This document shows, one piece after another, positions 50,962 to 59,140 of a stretch of 64,000 bases of DNA. Location: assembly GCF_900112575.1 (NCBI RefSeq), contig NZ_FOMH01000001.1, forward strand, positions 262,543-326,542, written 5' to 3'. The translations under genes and the position numbers were made by a program. The stretch is from Flavobacterium phragmitis. Lineage in GTDB: Bacteria; Bacteroidota; Bacteroidia; Flavobacteriales; Flavobacteriaceae. The notes under the pieces are model-generated. The model did not search any database, had not been told where the DNA came from, and saw only the letters and a program-made list of their open reading frames with translations. Within the stretch, counting starts at the first letter, position 1. Every line of letters starts with the position of its first letter.

Positions 50962-51909
50962 TCATTGCTGCTGTTGCTGTAAATGATCCATATAATCTAA
51001 TTGTTCCTGAACACGAGCCGAAACTTCTTGAAGTTCAACGTCATTTATTTCTTCAAATTGTCGACCGTCTTCATAACCAATCGAAACGCAAACAGAAAGA
51101 GTTTGTCGGGCTAATCCTTTAAAAGTTCCTTTGATTGGCGTACAGTCACCAAAATTTCTTCCAACCGATAGTCGAACATGATTATCCATCGTCCAAATAT
51201 TATTGGTCGGATCTAAACCAATCCAGCCTTGATTTGGCGTATAAATTTCGACCCAGGCATGTGTGGCGCCTTCACCACGAAGACCACTTTCATTTGGACA
51301 AATATAACCGCTTACATATCTGGACGGAATTCCAGCAGTTCGCAAAAGCTGTAATAAAATATGAGCAAAATCCTGACAGACTCCTTTTTTATGAGCTAAA
51401 ATTTCATCAACTGTTGTTTCGATATTGGTAATGCCTTTGGTGTAAGTAAAATTCTCAAAAACATAGTGATTACATTGTTGTGCAATTTCAATAATAAATT
51501 TATTTTTGATATTTATTTTTTTAAGAATGTCTTCAATTTCATTTTGTTTTTCAATTTCGTCCAAATAACAAAGGCGTAACAACATGATACTTTTCTGTTT
51601 TTCTTCTTCGATATCTTCTACAGTGGTGGAATCAATTTCCGGAATTTTGAGAGAATGATTCACACGAACCAGCATTCTGGATTCGATTGTCATTTCGGTA
51701 TGAGCATCCAAAACATTAAAATTGCCAACACGATTTCCGTAGTAATCCTCAGAAATATCCACTTCCGGATTATGACTAATTAAGATTTGATATTGCAGTA
51801 CTTCCTGATTTTCAAAATGATGGGGAAAAAGTCTGATTTCGTTAATACTTTCCTTTATCGGATAATTATATTGATATTTAGTAATGTGAACTATCTTGAA
51901 AAGCGCCAT
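50962..51909 (-). CDS. transglutaminase-like protein of the ATP-grasp/alpha-E system
   Basis: A 315-residue protein with an N-terminal beta-sandwich (bacterial transglutaminase-like N domain, KIVHITKYQYNYPIKESINEIRL) and a papain-like transglutaminase core. The Cys in KKGVCQDFAHILLQL, the His in EGATHAWVEIY and the Asp in GLDPTNN form the triad. The C-terminus is glutamine-rich (QQQQQ). It is four bases after the alpha-E gene, and the triad with the ATP-grasp gene is known from many bacteria. A peptide-forming or peptide-cleaving role is predicted in the literature on amidoligases, but its product is unknown. Confidence 0.92.
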   Translation of the reverse strand: MALFKIVHITKYQYNYPIKESINEIRLFPHHFENQEVLQYQILISHNPEVDISEDYYGNRVGNFNVLDAHTEMTIESRMLVRVNHSLKIPEIDSTTVEDIEEEKQKSIMLLRLCYLDEIEKQNEIEDILKKINIKNKFIIEIAQQCNHYVFENFTYTKGITNIETTVDEILAHKKGVCQDFAHILLQLLRTAGIPSRYVSGYICPNESGLRGEGATHAWVEIYTPNQGWIGLDPTNNIWTMDNHVRLSVGRNFGDCTPIKGTFKGLARQTLSVCVSIGYEDGRQFEEINDVELQEVSARVQEQLDYMDHLQQQQQ

Positions 51910-51913
51910 GTTT

Positions 51914-52855
51914 TTAGGTATAAGAAAAGAATAATTTTGAAAAATCTGTAGAAAATTGAGTGAGCTGATTTTTAGTATTTCGTAAAACTTCTTCCAGTTC
52001 CTGATTGGTTAAATGCTGATAATCTGTAAAAGCAACATAACTTTTCAAACGCCCAAACTGATTTTTTAATGTTCGGGCCTCGCTCATATCATTATCCTTA
52101 AAAAGACTATCCAGATAAGTATTAATCAATTCCAAAGTATAAATCACGGAGTGTGCAAAATCCTTATTAAAAATAACCTGATGAACGACTTTTCTGTTAT
52201 GCGAAATGTTGCTGTAACTTTTTAAATATAGTTCGTAACCCGAAAGTGATAATAAAAGTCTTCTCCAATAAATTAAATCTTCTTCTCCTTCGAGATTGTA
52301 ATTTATGGGGGCAAAATACGCCTGAGTCATAGAGATGGTTTGTAAACATCTTTCAATATGTTTCCCAATACTCGAAAAACACCAACCTAATCCTCGAGGC
52401 ATTGTTACTTGAAGAATTCCATTATAAAGCAATAAATCTTTGTTCAGTTTTGTAATAACTTTTAAAGCATCACTGGTTTCCAGTTTTTTAGGCAAATCGG
52501 GTGAATTCATATAATGATACATCGAATTAATATGTTCCCATAATTCTTTGGTGATTTTATCCTGCGAACCGCGTGCATTTTCCCGAGCTTTTATCACCAA
52601 ATTTTTAACTGAATTATCGTTCTGATTATCACAGATTATGTATTTTAAAACATAAGTATTATCATATTGAATAGAATGAATTTTGTCCTGAGACAAATTC
52701 GTATAATATTCTAAAAGAGGTCTGTAACCTTGAAAATCACTAATTTCTTTATCAAAAGATAAAATATAGGAAGTGTTTAAAGTAAGCAGCATTCCATCAG
52801 TTCGTTCCATGTATCGGTTAAGCCAAAACATGCCGTCTGCAACTCTACTAAGCAT
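51914..52855 (-). CDS. alpha-E domain protein
   Basis: A 313-residue helical protein with the family start MLSRVADGMFWLNRYMERTDGMLLTLNTSY and the core KARENARGSQDKITKELWEHIN (about 89-110), diagnostic for alpha-E. Function unknown; always linked to a circularly permuted ATP-grasp and a transglutaminase, as here. It lies 31 bases after the ATP-grasp gene and is probably translated from the same mRNA. Confidence 0.92.
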   Translation of the reverse strand: MLSRVADGMFWLNRYMERTDGMLLTLNTSYILSFDKEISDFQGYRPLLEYYTNLSQDKIHSIQYDNTYVLKYIICDNQNDNSVKNLVIKARENARGSQDKITKELWEHINSMYHYMNSPDLPKKLETSDALKVITKLNKDLLLYNGILQVTMPRGLGWCFSSIGKHIERCLQTISMTQAYFAPINYNLEGEEDLIYWRRLLLSLSGYELYLKSYSNISHNRKVVHQVIFNKDFAHSVIYTLELINTYLDSLFKDNDMSEARTLKNQFGRLKSYVAFTDYQHLTNQELEEVLRNTKNQLTQFSTDFSKLFFSYT

Positions 52856-52886
52856 AATTACTTTTTTTGAATGTTATTAAATTTGT

Positions 52887-54323
52887 TTATTTTATAATCC
52901 AGGTATCTTTACTGCCTCCGCCCTGAGATGAATTGACAACTAGGGAACCTTCGGTTAAAGCCACTCGGGTTAATCCGCCGGGTACAATTTGAACTCCTTT
53001 TGGCCCGCATAAAGCATATGGGCGTAAATCGACATGACGCAATTTAAGCTGTCCATCAATCAGACACGGAACAGTGCTTAATTGAATAATGGGTTGGGCA
53101 ATAAAATTTCGAGGTGTTTTTGTAATTTCAATTTTAGCGTTATCCAGTTCTTCCTGAGTCGCTTTATTTCCCATAATCATTCCGTAACCGCCACTCTGAT
53201 TGGTTTCTTTTATGACCATATTTTCCATGTTGGCAAAAACCAATTCACGTTCGTCTAAGTTTTCCATTCTGTAAGTAGGAACATTTTTTAGAATAGGTTC
53301 CTGATTCAAATAATATTTGATCATATCTGGAACATAGGCATAAATTGCTTTATCGTCTGCAACTCCGTTTCCGACAGCATTTACAAGTGCTACATTTCCT
53401 TGTCGGTAAGCACTTATCAAACCAGGAACACCAAGTGCGCTGTCCGGTTTAAAAACCAACGGATCAAGATATTCGTCATCAAGACGCCTGTAAATCACAT
53501 CGACTTGTTGTAAACCAGAAGTTGTTTTCATATAAACTTTACTATTGTTGACAACCAAATCACGACCTTCAACAAGTGGAATTCCCATTTGACGCGCCAG
53601 ATAAGTATGTTCGTAATAAGCAGAATTATAAACTCCAGGTGTCAATAAAACAACATTCGGATTGGAGATATTTCTCGGCGAAAGCGAAACCAGAATATTG
53701 TGAAACAACATTGGGTAATTACTTACCATGCTGACATGATTGGATGAAAGCATATCCGGAAAAATTCGTTTGGTAATTTCTCTGTTTTCCAGCATGTAAC
53801 TAACACCGCTTGGACATCGAAGATTATCTTCCAAAACATAAAATTCTCCTTTAGCACCGCGAATCAAATCTATTCCTGCAATATGAACATGAATATTGTG
53901 AGGTACTTTTATGCCCTGAACTTCCTGAATGTAATGCGGACACGACGCAATCAATCCTGCGGGAATAATGCCTTCTTTTACAATATTTTGTTCATTATAG
54001 ATATCTTCCAAAAATAAATTTAAGGCCAGTAAACGCTGTTTGATTCCGGACTCAACTTCCTGCCAGTCTTTCTGTGTAATAATTCTAGGAATGATATCAA
54101 AAGGAAAAATACGTTCAATGCCATTGGCATCATCACTGTAAACAGTAAACGTAATTCCTTGGTTCATAAAAAGATCTGAGGCTTGTTTTTGTTTGTTGGT
54201 TAAGTTTTTATGACTTAAATTTTGTAAAGTTTTAAAAACTTGGCTGTAAGAATCGCGGACACCTTCTTTAGAAAACATTTCGTCCCATCCGCTATGCGTT
54301 AAACTAGGTGCTAATTTTGCCAT
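52887..54323 (-). CDS. circularly permuted type 2 ATP-grasp protein
   Basis: A 478-residue enzyme. Family segments visible: GITFTVYSDDANGIERIFPFDIIPRII (about 53-79), YVLEDNLRCPSGVSYMLENR (about 157-176), VIYRRLDDEYLDPLVF (about 276-291) and VNSSQGGGSKDTWI at the end. ATP-grasp enzymes of this class are predicted to form amide bonds, probably making a peptide or a modified protein with the alpha-E and transglutaminase partners. It is the first gene of the triad; a 288-base spacer lies upstream. Confidence 0.93.
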   Translation of the reverse strand: MAKLAPSLTHSGWDEMFSKEGVRDSYSQVFKTLQNLSHKNLTNKQKQASDLFMNQGITFTVYSDDANGIERIFPFDIIPRIITQKDWQEVESGIKQRLLALNLFLEDIYNEQNIVKEGIIPAGLIASCPHYIQEVQGIKVPHNIHVHIAGIDLIRGAKGEFYVLEDNLRCPSGVSYMLENREITKRIFPDMLSSNHVSMVSNYPMLFHNILVSLSPRNISNPNVVLLTPGVYNSAYYEHTYLARQMGIPLVEGRDLVVNNSKVYMKTTSGLQQVDVIYRRLDDEYLDPLVFKPDSALGVPGLISAYRQGNVALVNAVGNGVADDKAIYAYVPDMIKYYLNQEPILKNVPTYRMENLDERELVFANMENMVIKETNQSGGYGMIMGNKATQEELDNAKIEITKTPRNFIAQPIIQLSTVPCLIDGQLKLRHVDLRPYALCGPKGVQIVPGGLTRVALTEGSLVVNSSQGGGSKDTWIIK

Positions 54324-54611
54324 ATCCGAATTATTAAATAAATTGAATTATAGACTTTTTAGTAAAAAATAAACATTTTTTGTTCTAATTTATAAAATAA
54401 TTTTTCAGTAAAACTTTAAATAGATGTGAATTTTTTAATTTATGTAGGATTCGTTTTTTCGACTTTCTATTTTGAAAAGTTTACTTTTTAGAGGTGGTTT
54501 TTTTTGAAATTTGATATTCTAAAAATGGCTCTGCACTAGTTTCTTATTTGGAAATCGGAGTTAAGAATGGACAGTGTACAAAAAAGGGAGCAATTTTGCT
54601 CCCTTTTTTTA
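54324..54611. other. AT-rich spacer
   Basis: Spacer between the ATP-grasp and CBS genes. I see no gene, no clear TAnnTTTG element on the minus strand and no repeat, apart from the terminator at 54586-54603. Confidence 0.5.
54583..54610 (-). terminator. terminator of the CBS-domain gene
   Basis: GGGAGCAA (54586-54593) and TTGCTCCC (54596-54603) around TT, with A- and T-runs on both sides. The stem is identical to that at 50898-50915. Confidence 0.85.
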
Positions 54612-55031
54612 CTAGTAATTTTCTTCTAAGAAATATTTTAAAACATCTGTTGTCGTGACGATTCCTTTCAATTCTCCTTTATCAACAACTGGCGCGGCAT
54701 GAAATTCTTCTTTTACAAAAATTTCGGCCAAGTCTCTAATTATAAGATCTGAGGAAACTGTTTTTGGTTTAGCAGTCATAACCTGAGGAATAGTAAGCAT
54801 TTCTAATATAGCTTCATCTGCTCCATCCTGTCCGTCAAACAAAGCACCAAAAGTAAGACGGTTGATATCGGTGCGGCTGATTATGCCCACAACTTCTTTT
54901 CCGTTAACTACAGGAATATGACGGATAGAATTTGCTTTTAATTTCTCTACAACATTTTTTAAATCATCATTTTGATTTACTGTTATAACGCTCTTTGTCA
55001 TAATGTGACTTATTGGTTCTCTCTTTTTCAT
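54612..55031 (-). CDS. CBS domain pair protein
   Basis: A 139-residue protein made only of two CBS motifs (about 10-60, SHIMTKSVITVNQND with IRHIPVVNGKEVVGIISRTD; about 80-135, VMTAKPKTVSSD with HAAPVVDKGELKGIVTTTD). CBS pairs sense adenine nucleotides such as AMP or ATP. As it has no effector domain it must act on a partner. Transcribed alone, with its own terminator. Confidence 0.92.
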   Translation of the reverse strand: MKKREPISHIMTKSVITVNQNDDLKNVVEKLKANSIRHIPVVNGKEVVGIISRTDINRLTFGALFDGQDGADEAILEMLTIPQVMTAKPKTVSSDLIIRDLAEIFVKEEFHAAPVVDKGELKGIVTTTDVLKYFLEENY

Positions 55032-55229
55032 AATTTGATTGTGTTAGATTTATATCAAATTTGAGTATTAAATGAAACTAATAAGATGATTTTTGTCAGT
55101 ACAAAAAAGAACAATAAGTAGTATTTTAGGTAGCTATACTTTGTAGTAAGAAGATTTAATTTTGATTTCAAACAATAAAAATTACTATTCAAGTTCGTTT
55201 GAAATTGCTACGATTGAATTTAAAAATAG

Positions 55230-55237
55230 TATTTTTG
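55230..55237 (+). promoter_or_regulatory. -7 element of rbfA
   Basis: TATTTTTG matches TAnnTTTG and ends only four bases before the ATG at 55242, implying a very short or leaderless mRNA. TTG at 55205-55207 is 22 bases upstream. Confidence 0.4.
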
Positions 55238-55241
55238 CAGT

Positions 55242-55634
55242 ATGGAAACAAATAGACAGAAAAAAATAGGCGGCGTCCTCCAGAAAGATCTGGTTGATAT
55301 CTTGCAAGGTGAAGTGAGAAAAAATGGAATTTCTAATTTAGTAATTTCAGTGTCCAAAGTAAGTGTAACTACAGATTTGTCTGTAGCAACAGTATATTTA
55401 AGTATTTTTCCACAAGAAAAAGCCAAAGAAACTTTAGAGGCAATTAAAACAAATACGACCTTAATCAAACATGATTTGTCACAGCGTGTACGTTTGCAGT
55501 TACGTCGTGTTCCGAATTTAGTTTTCTTTATTGACGATTCTCTAGATTATATTGAGAAAATTGACAATGCACTTGCAGGAAAAGAAAACCCAATTGAAAA
55601 TCGTGATCTTTTAGAAAAAAGAAGAAAATCATAA
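55242..55634 (+). CDS. rbfA: 30S ribosome-binding factor A
   Basis: A 130-residue KH-fold protein: RQKKIGGVLQKDLVDILQGEV at the start, SVSKVSVTTDLSVATVYLSIF (about 36-56) and the signature RVRLQLRRVPNLVFFIDDSLDY (about 82-103). It matures 16S rRNA and is needed for cold growth in other bacteria. The neighbouring permease starts one base after its stop. Confidence 0.95.
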   Translation: METNRQKKIGGVLQKDLVDILQGEVRKNGISNLVISVSKVSVTTDLSVATVYLSIFPQEKAKETLEAIKTNTTLIKHDLSQRVRLQLRRVPNLVFFIDDSLDYIEKIDNALAGKENPIENRDLLEKRRKS

Positions 55635-55635
55635 A

Positions 55636-56835
55636 TTGAACTTCTCCCTTTACATAGCCAAACGATATATTTTTAGTAAAAGTAAAAATAGTGCTATTAA
55701 TATTATCAACCGTATTGCCAGCATGGGAATCATTGTTGGTGCAATGGCTTTGTTTGTGGTTTTGTCCGTTTTCAGCGGATTAAAAGTTTTCAGCCTTTCG
55801 TTTACAAACGAAATTGATCCCGATTTAAAATTGACAAGTACTTATGGAAAGTCATTTTTAATTACTCCTGATCAAGAAAATCAAATCAAAAAAATGGATG
55901 GTGTTGCTTCTTACACCAAAATCATCGAAGAACGTGTTTTGTTTTTGTTTAAAGGCAAACAACAGGTTACTTATTTAAAAGGAGTTGACAGCAATTATCC
56001 TGTGGTCAATGATATAAGACAAAAACTTTTCAATGGGCAGTGGCTAAAATCAGATAGTTTTCAGGTTGTAATTGGTTATGGGTTAGCTCAAAATTTCTCA
56101 ATGGGGATTTTGGACTTTGAAAACCCGCTTCAGATTTTTGCTCCAAAACCAGGAAAAGGCGCTATCGAAAATCCAGAAGAGGCTTTTAATAAAACAGATG
56201 TTTTGCCTGTTGGGATTTATTCCATTAGTGAAGAATTAGATTCTAAATACGTATTTGCAGATTTAGGTTTAACCCAAGAATTGTTAATGTACAAGCCAAA
56301 CCAAATCTCTGGAATTGAATTTAAGTTAAAAGAAAATGCAGATGAAAATGCAATCAAAAAACAGCTTAATTCAATTTTTAAAAACAAAATCACGTTAAAG
56401 AACAGAGCGCAGTTAAATGAGTCTTTGTACAAAATGCTCAATACCGAAAATATTGTCGTTTATCTGATTTTTACTTTAGTAATCATTGTGGCACTTTTTA
56501 ATTTGGTAGGTGCTTTGATTATGATGATTTTAGAAAAAAAGGGAAATCTTAAAACCCTTTTTAATTTGGGAGCAGAAGTAGGTCATTTGAGAAGAATCTT
56601 TTTACTTCAAGGAACTTTACTAAGCTTTTTTGGTGGTTTAATTGGACTTGTTTTAGGAATCATATTAGTCATATTACAACAACGATATGAACTCATTATG
56701 ATTACACCAACTCTAGCATATCCAGTTGTTTTTTCTTTGGAAAATGTTCTAATTGTGATGACCACTATTGTTACACTTGGTTTTGCAGCTTCTTTAATTG
56801 CAAGCAGCCGAGTAAGTAAAAAATTGTTGGATTAA
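55636..56835 (+). CDS. FtsX/LolC-like ABC transporter permease, TTG start
   Basis: A 399-residue protein with an N-terminal membrane helix (about 21-46), a large periplasmic domain and three C-terminal helices, the MacB/FtsX plan. The start NFSLYIAKRYIFSKSKNSAINIINRIASMGIIVG is that of LolC/LolE-like permeases that help move lipoproteins off the inner membrane. Translation starts at TTG 55636, one base after the rbfA stop; no ATG gives a full first helix. The ATP-binding partner is not in the window. Confidence 0.9.
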   Translation: MNFSLYIAKRYIFSKSKNSAINIINRIASMGIIVGAMALFVVLSVFSGLKVFSLSFTNEIDPDLKLTSTYGKSFLITPDQENQIKKMDGVASYTKIIEERVLFLFKGKQQVTYLKGVDSNYPVVNDIRQKLFNGQWLKSDSFQVVIGYGLAQNFSMGILDFENPLQIFAPKPGKGAIENPEEAFNKTDVLPVGIYSISEELDSKYVFADLGLTQELLMYKPNQISGIEFKLKENADENAIKKQLNSIFKNKITLKNRAQLNESLYKMLNTENIVVYLIFTLVIIVALFNLVGALIMMILEKKGNLKTLFNLGAEVGHLRRIFLLQGTLLSFFGGLIGLVLGIILVILQQRYELIMITPTLAYPVVFSLENVLIVMTTIVTLGFAASLIASSRVSKKLLD

Positions 56836-56904
56836 TTTCTCCCTAAAAAATATTACTTATATTTACTGCCTTGAAAATCTACAGCATATGATTGTTTCTG
56901 CCTA

Positions 56905-56946
56905 ATCCTAATTTTATCTCTTAGAATAATTAGGATACTTACGTTT
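56905..56946. repeat. inverted repeat upstream of MATE gene
   Basis: ATCCTAATT (56905-56913) and AATTAGGAT (56938-56946) are perfect 9-bp arms separated by 24 bases, about 60 bases before the MATE gene. It may be an operator or a leader hairpin. Confidence 0.4.
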
Positions 56947-57006
56947 TTATTTTTGAAGTTTAGATTTATAGATCTGAACCAATTTTATCATTTATCCTAA
57001 AATATT

Positions 57007-58434
57007 ATGACAGAAACATCTATAAAGGAAAGTTTTATTTCCAAAATTTTTACTACAACAAAACAAGCTTTAAAAGGCGACGAATCATTTGATTATACTT
57101 CTGGAAGTATAAAGAAAGCCGTAATTCTACTTGCCATTCCGATGGTTTTAGAAATGATGATGGAATCGGTTTTTGCATTGGTTGATTTGTATTTTGTGGG
57201 ACATTTAAAACACAGCAGTTTTGCTATTCAGACGGTTGGTTTGACCGAATCGGTATTAACAGTGATTTATTCTCTTGCTATCGGAATGAGTATGGCTGCT
57301 ACCGCAGTTGTAGCGAGGCGCATTGGAGAAAAAGACCCAATTGCAGCTGCAAAAGCCGGAATGCAGGCGATTATTATTGCATTTGCAGTGAATAGCGTGT
57401 TGAGCATTTTCGGAATTATTTATGCTAAAGATATTTTAATATTAATGGGTTCTTCAGTGGAATCAGCCGAGCATGGTTTTCAATTTACACAGATTATGAT
57501 TGGCTCTAGTTTGTGTATCATGCTTTTATTTTTAATAAACGGAATTTTCCGTGGAGCAGGAAATGCTGCAATTGCCATGAAAAGCCTTTGGATTGCTAAT
57601 ATTTGCAATATCATTTTATGTCCGATTCTAATTAATGGCTTTGGACCAGTTCCCGCTTTCGGATTAGTCGGAGCTGCTTTGGCAACCACTTTCGGAAGAA
57701 GTATTGGAGTTTTATACCAAGTATATCATTTGTTTTTTGGAAGCGGCATTTTAAAAATCAAGATTCCGTATTTCGCTCCAGATTTTACTCAGATCAAAGC
57801 CTTAGTGAAAATTGCAGCTCCAGGAATTTTGCAATTTGTAATTGCTTCTTGCAGCTGGATTTTCTTAGCGCAATTAGTGGCAACAACCGGCGGAGATCAT
57901 GGATCAGCTGGTTATCAGACGGCGTTGAGAATTATGATGTTTTTTATTCTTCCAGCTTGGGGGTTAAGTAATGCCGCCGCAACTTTGGTTGGACAAAACT
58001 TAGGAGCAAAACAGATTGAACGCGCCGAAAAATCAGTTTATACAACCGCTCGATACAATGTGATTTTCATGGCTACGATTATGATTATCACTTTGGTTTT
58101 TGGGCAATATATTATTTCATTTTTCACGAATGATCAGCAGGTGAAAACCATTGCAATTGAAGCTTTGCAAATCATGAGCATCGGATTTATTTTCTACGGA
58201 ATCGGAATGGTTTTGATCAATACATTTAATGGAGCAGGTGATACTTGGACTCCAACGGGAATCAACTTCTTCGGGTTTTGGTTGTTTCAAATTCCGCTGG
58301 CTTTTGTATTGGCAAAACATTTCAACATGGGACCAACCGGCGTTTTTATTGCCATTCCTGTTGCAGAAACTGCAATTACTTTGGCAGGAATCTTTTTTTA
58401 TAAAAGAGGAAAGTGGAAACGAGTTCAAGTTTAA
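57007..58434 (+). CDS. MATE family efflux transporter
   Basis: A 475-residue membrane protein with 12 helices. The MATE start SIKKAVILLAIPMVLEMMMESVFALVDLYFVG and the repeated second half (ALVKIAAPGILQFVIASCSWIFL) are clear. It exports cationic drugs or metabolites using sodium or protons. A leader of about 170 bases holds an inverted repeat, and a terminator follows. Confidence 0.93.
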   Translation: MTETSIKESFISKIFTTTKQALKGDESFDYTSGSIKKAVILLAIPMVLEMMMESVFALVDLYFVGHLKHSSFAIQTVGLTESVLTVIYSLAIGMSMAATAVVARRIGEKDPIAAAKAGMQAIIIAFAVNSVLSIFGIIYAKDILILMGSSVESAEHGFQFTQIMIGSSLCIMLLFLINGIFRGAGNAAIAMKSLWIANICNIILCPILINGFGPVPAFGLVGAALATTFGRSIGVLYQVYHLFFGSGILKIKIPYFAPDFTQIKALVKIAAPGILQFVIASCSWIFLAQLVATTGGDHGSAGYQTALRIMMFFILPAWGLSNAAATLVGQNLGAKQIERAEKSVYTTARYNVIFMATIMIITLVFGQYIISFFTNDQQVKTIAIEALQIMSIGFIFYGIGMVLINTFNGAGDTWTPTGINFFGFWLFQIPLAFVLAKHFNMGPTGVFIAIPVAETAITLAGIFFYKRGKWKRVQV

Positions 58435-58442
58435 ATTAAAAT

Positions 58443-58475
58443 AAAAAATGCCTTCAGACACGAAGGCATTTTTTT
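58443..58475 (+). terminator. terminator after MATE gene
   Basis: TGCCTTC (58449-58455) and GAAGGCA (58462-58468) with a six-base loop, A-run before and T-run after. Confidence 0.88.
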
Positions 58476-58503
58476 CTAAAAGTTAAATAATTTACAAACT
58501 ATG

Positions 58504-58551
58504 TTTTGAACTGTAAATTATTGTACCTTTGAACGTACAATAAAAAGTACT
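58504..58551 (+). promoter_or_regulatory. yefM-yoeB promoter and operator
   Basis: TACCTTTG at 58524-58531 is the -7 element, with TTTTG at 58504-58508 (spacing 15, short). Overlaid on it are three GTAC motifs starting at 58523, 58535 and 58547, exactly 12 bp apart. The first two form the inverted repeat ATTGTAC (58520-58526) and GTACAAT (58535-58541); the third lies in AGTACT. In E. coli the YefM operator has a TGTACA core, so autorepression is likely. Confidence 0.65.
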
Positions 58552-58556
58552 AAATT

Positions 58557-58814
58557 ATGAAAGCAATTACAATTTCAACATTAAGGAAAAACATAAAAAA
58601 TTATTTTGATGAAGTGTCTGAATCATCAGAAGTAATTGTTGTTCCGAGAAATTCGGAAGAAGATGCAGTTGTGATAATTTCAATTAAAGAGTACAACTCG
58701 ATGTTAGAAACACAGCATTTATTATCAACTAAAGCAAATAGAAAAAGACTGTCAGAATCTATAGAACAAATGGAAAAAGGAAATCTGGTAGATTTTAATC
58801 TAGACGAACTTTAG
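58557..58814 (+). CDS. yefM: YefM/Phd-type antitoxin
   Basis: An 85-residue antitoxin: a DNA-binding N-terminus ([30 protein letters not shown]) and a toxin-binding end ([23 protein letters not shown]). The first part binds the operator just upstream; the second wraps the toxin. The toxin gene starts five bases after its stop. Confidence 0.92.
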   Translation: MKAITISTLRKNIKNYFDEVSESSEVIVVPRNSEEDAVVIISIKEYNSMLETQHLLSTKANRKRLSESIEQMEKGNLVDFNLDEL

Positions 58815-58819
58815 ACAAT

Positions 58820-59095
58820 ATGGACATTTGTTTTACTAAAAATGGCTGGGAAGAATTTGAATATTGGCTAGAAAACGATACAGATACTGCGGTAAAAATA
58901 AAAGAATTAATAAAATCTATCCGCGAGAATCCTTTTAAAGGAATTGGAAAGCCAGAACCTTTAAGGCACGATTTAAGAAGTTTTTGGTCTCGCCGAATTT
59001 CAGGAGAACATAGACTTGTTTATAAAGTCTCAGGAACAAAGGGAATTGACCAAAAATGTATTATACTGCAATGTCGATTCCATTATGACGATTAA
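58820..59095 (+). CDS. yoeB: YoeB-type mRNA interferase toxin
   Basis: A 91-residue toxin (Txe/YoeB family) that cuts mRNA on the ribosome. The catalytic positions are kept: Glu in GKPEPLRHDL, Arg in FWSRRISGEHRLVYKV and the C-terminal RFHYDD. There is a six-residue insertion (GTKGID) before the last strand compared with the E. coli protein. The toxin therefore looks active. Confidence 0.92.
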   Translation: MDICFTKNGWEEFEYWLENDTDTAVKIKELIKSIRENPFKGIGKPEPLRHDLRSFWSRRISGEHRLVYKVSGTKGIDQKCIILQCRFHYDD

Positions 59096-59102
59096 TAATT
59101 AC

Positions 59103-59132
59103 AAAAAGGCCTTCAATTTTGAAGGCCTTTTT
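59103..59132. terminator. bidirectional terminator between yoeB and dus
   Basis: AAGGCCTTCAA (59106-59116) and TTGAAGGCCTT (59119-59129) form a perfect 11-bp stem with loop TT. It carries A-run and T-run flanks usable by both convergent genes. Confidence 0.88.
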
Positions 59133-59140
59133 TATGCTTT

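Noticed and set aside
51135-51431. 98-residue plus-strand frame
   Set aside because: Antisense to the transglutaminase core, which carries the full catalytic triad.
58117-58461. 114-residue minus-strand frame under the MATE gene
   Set aside because: It is antisense to conserved MATE helices and runs into the terminator; no support.
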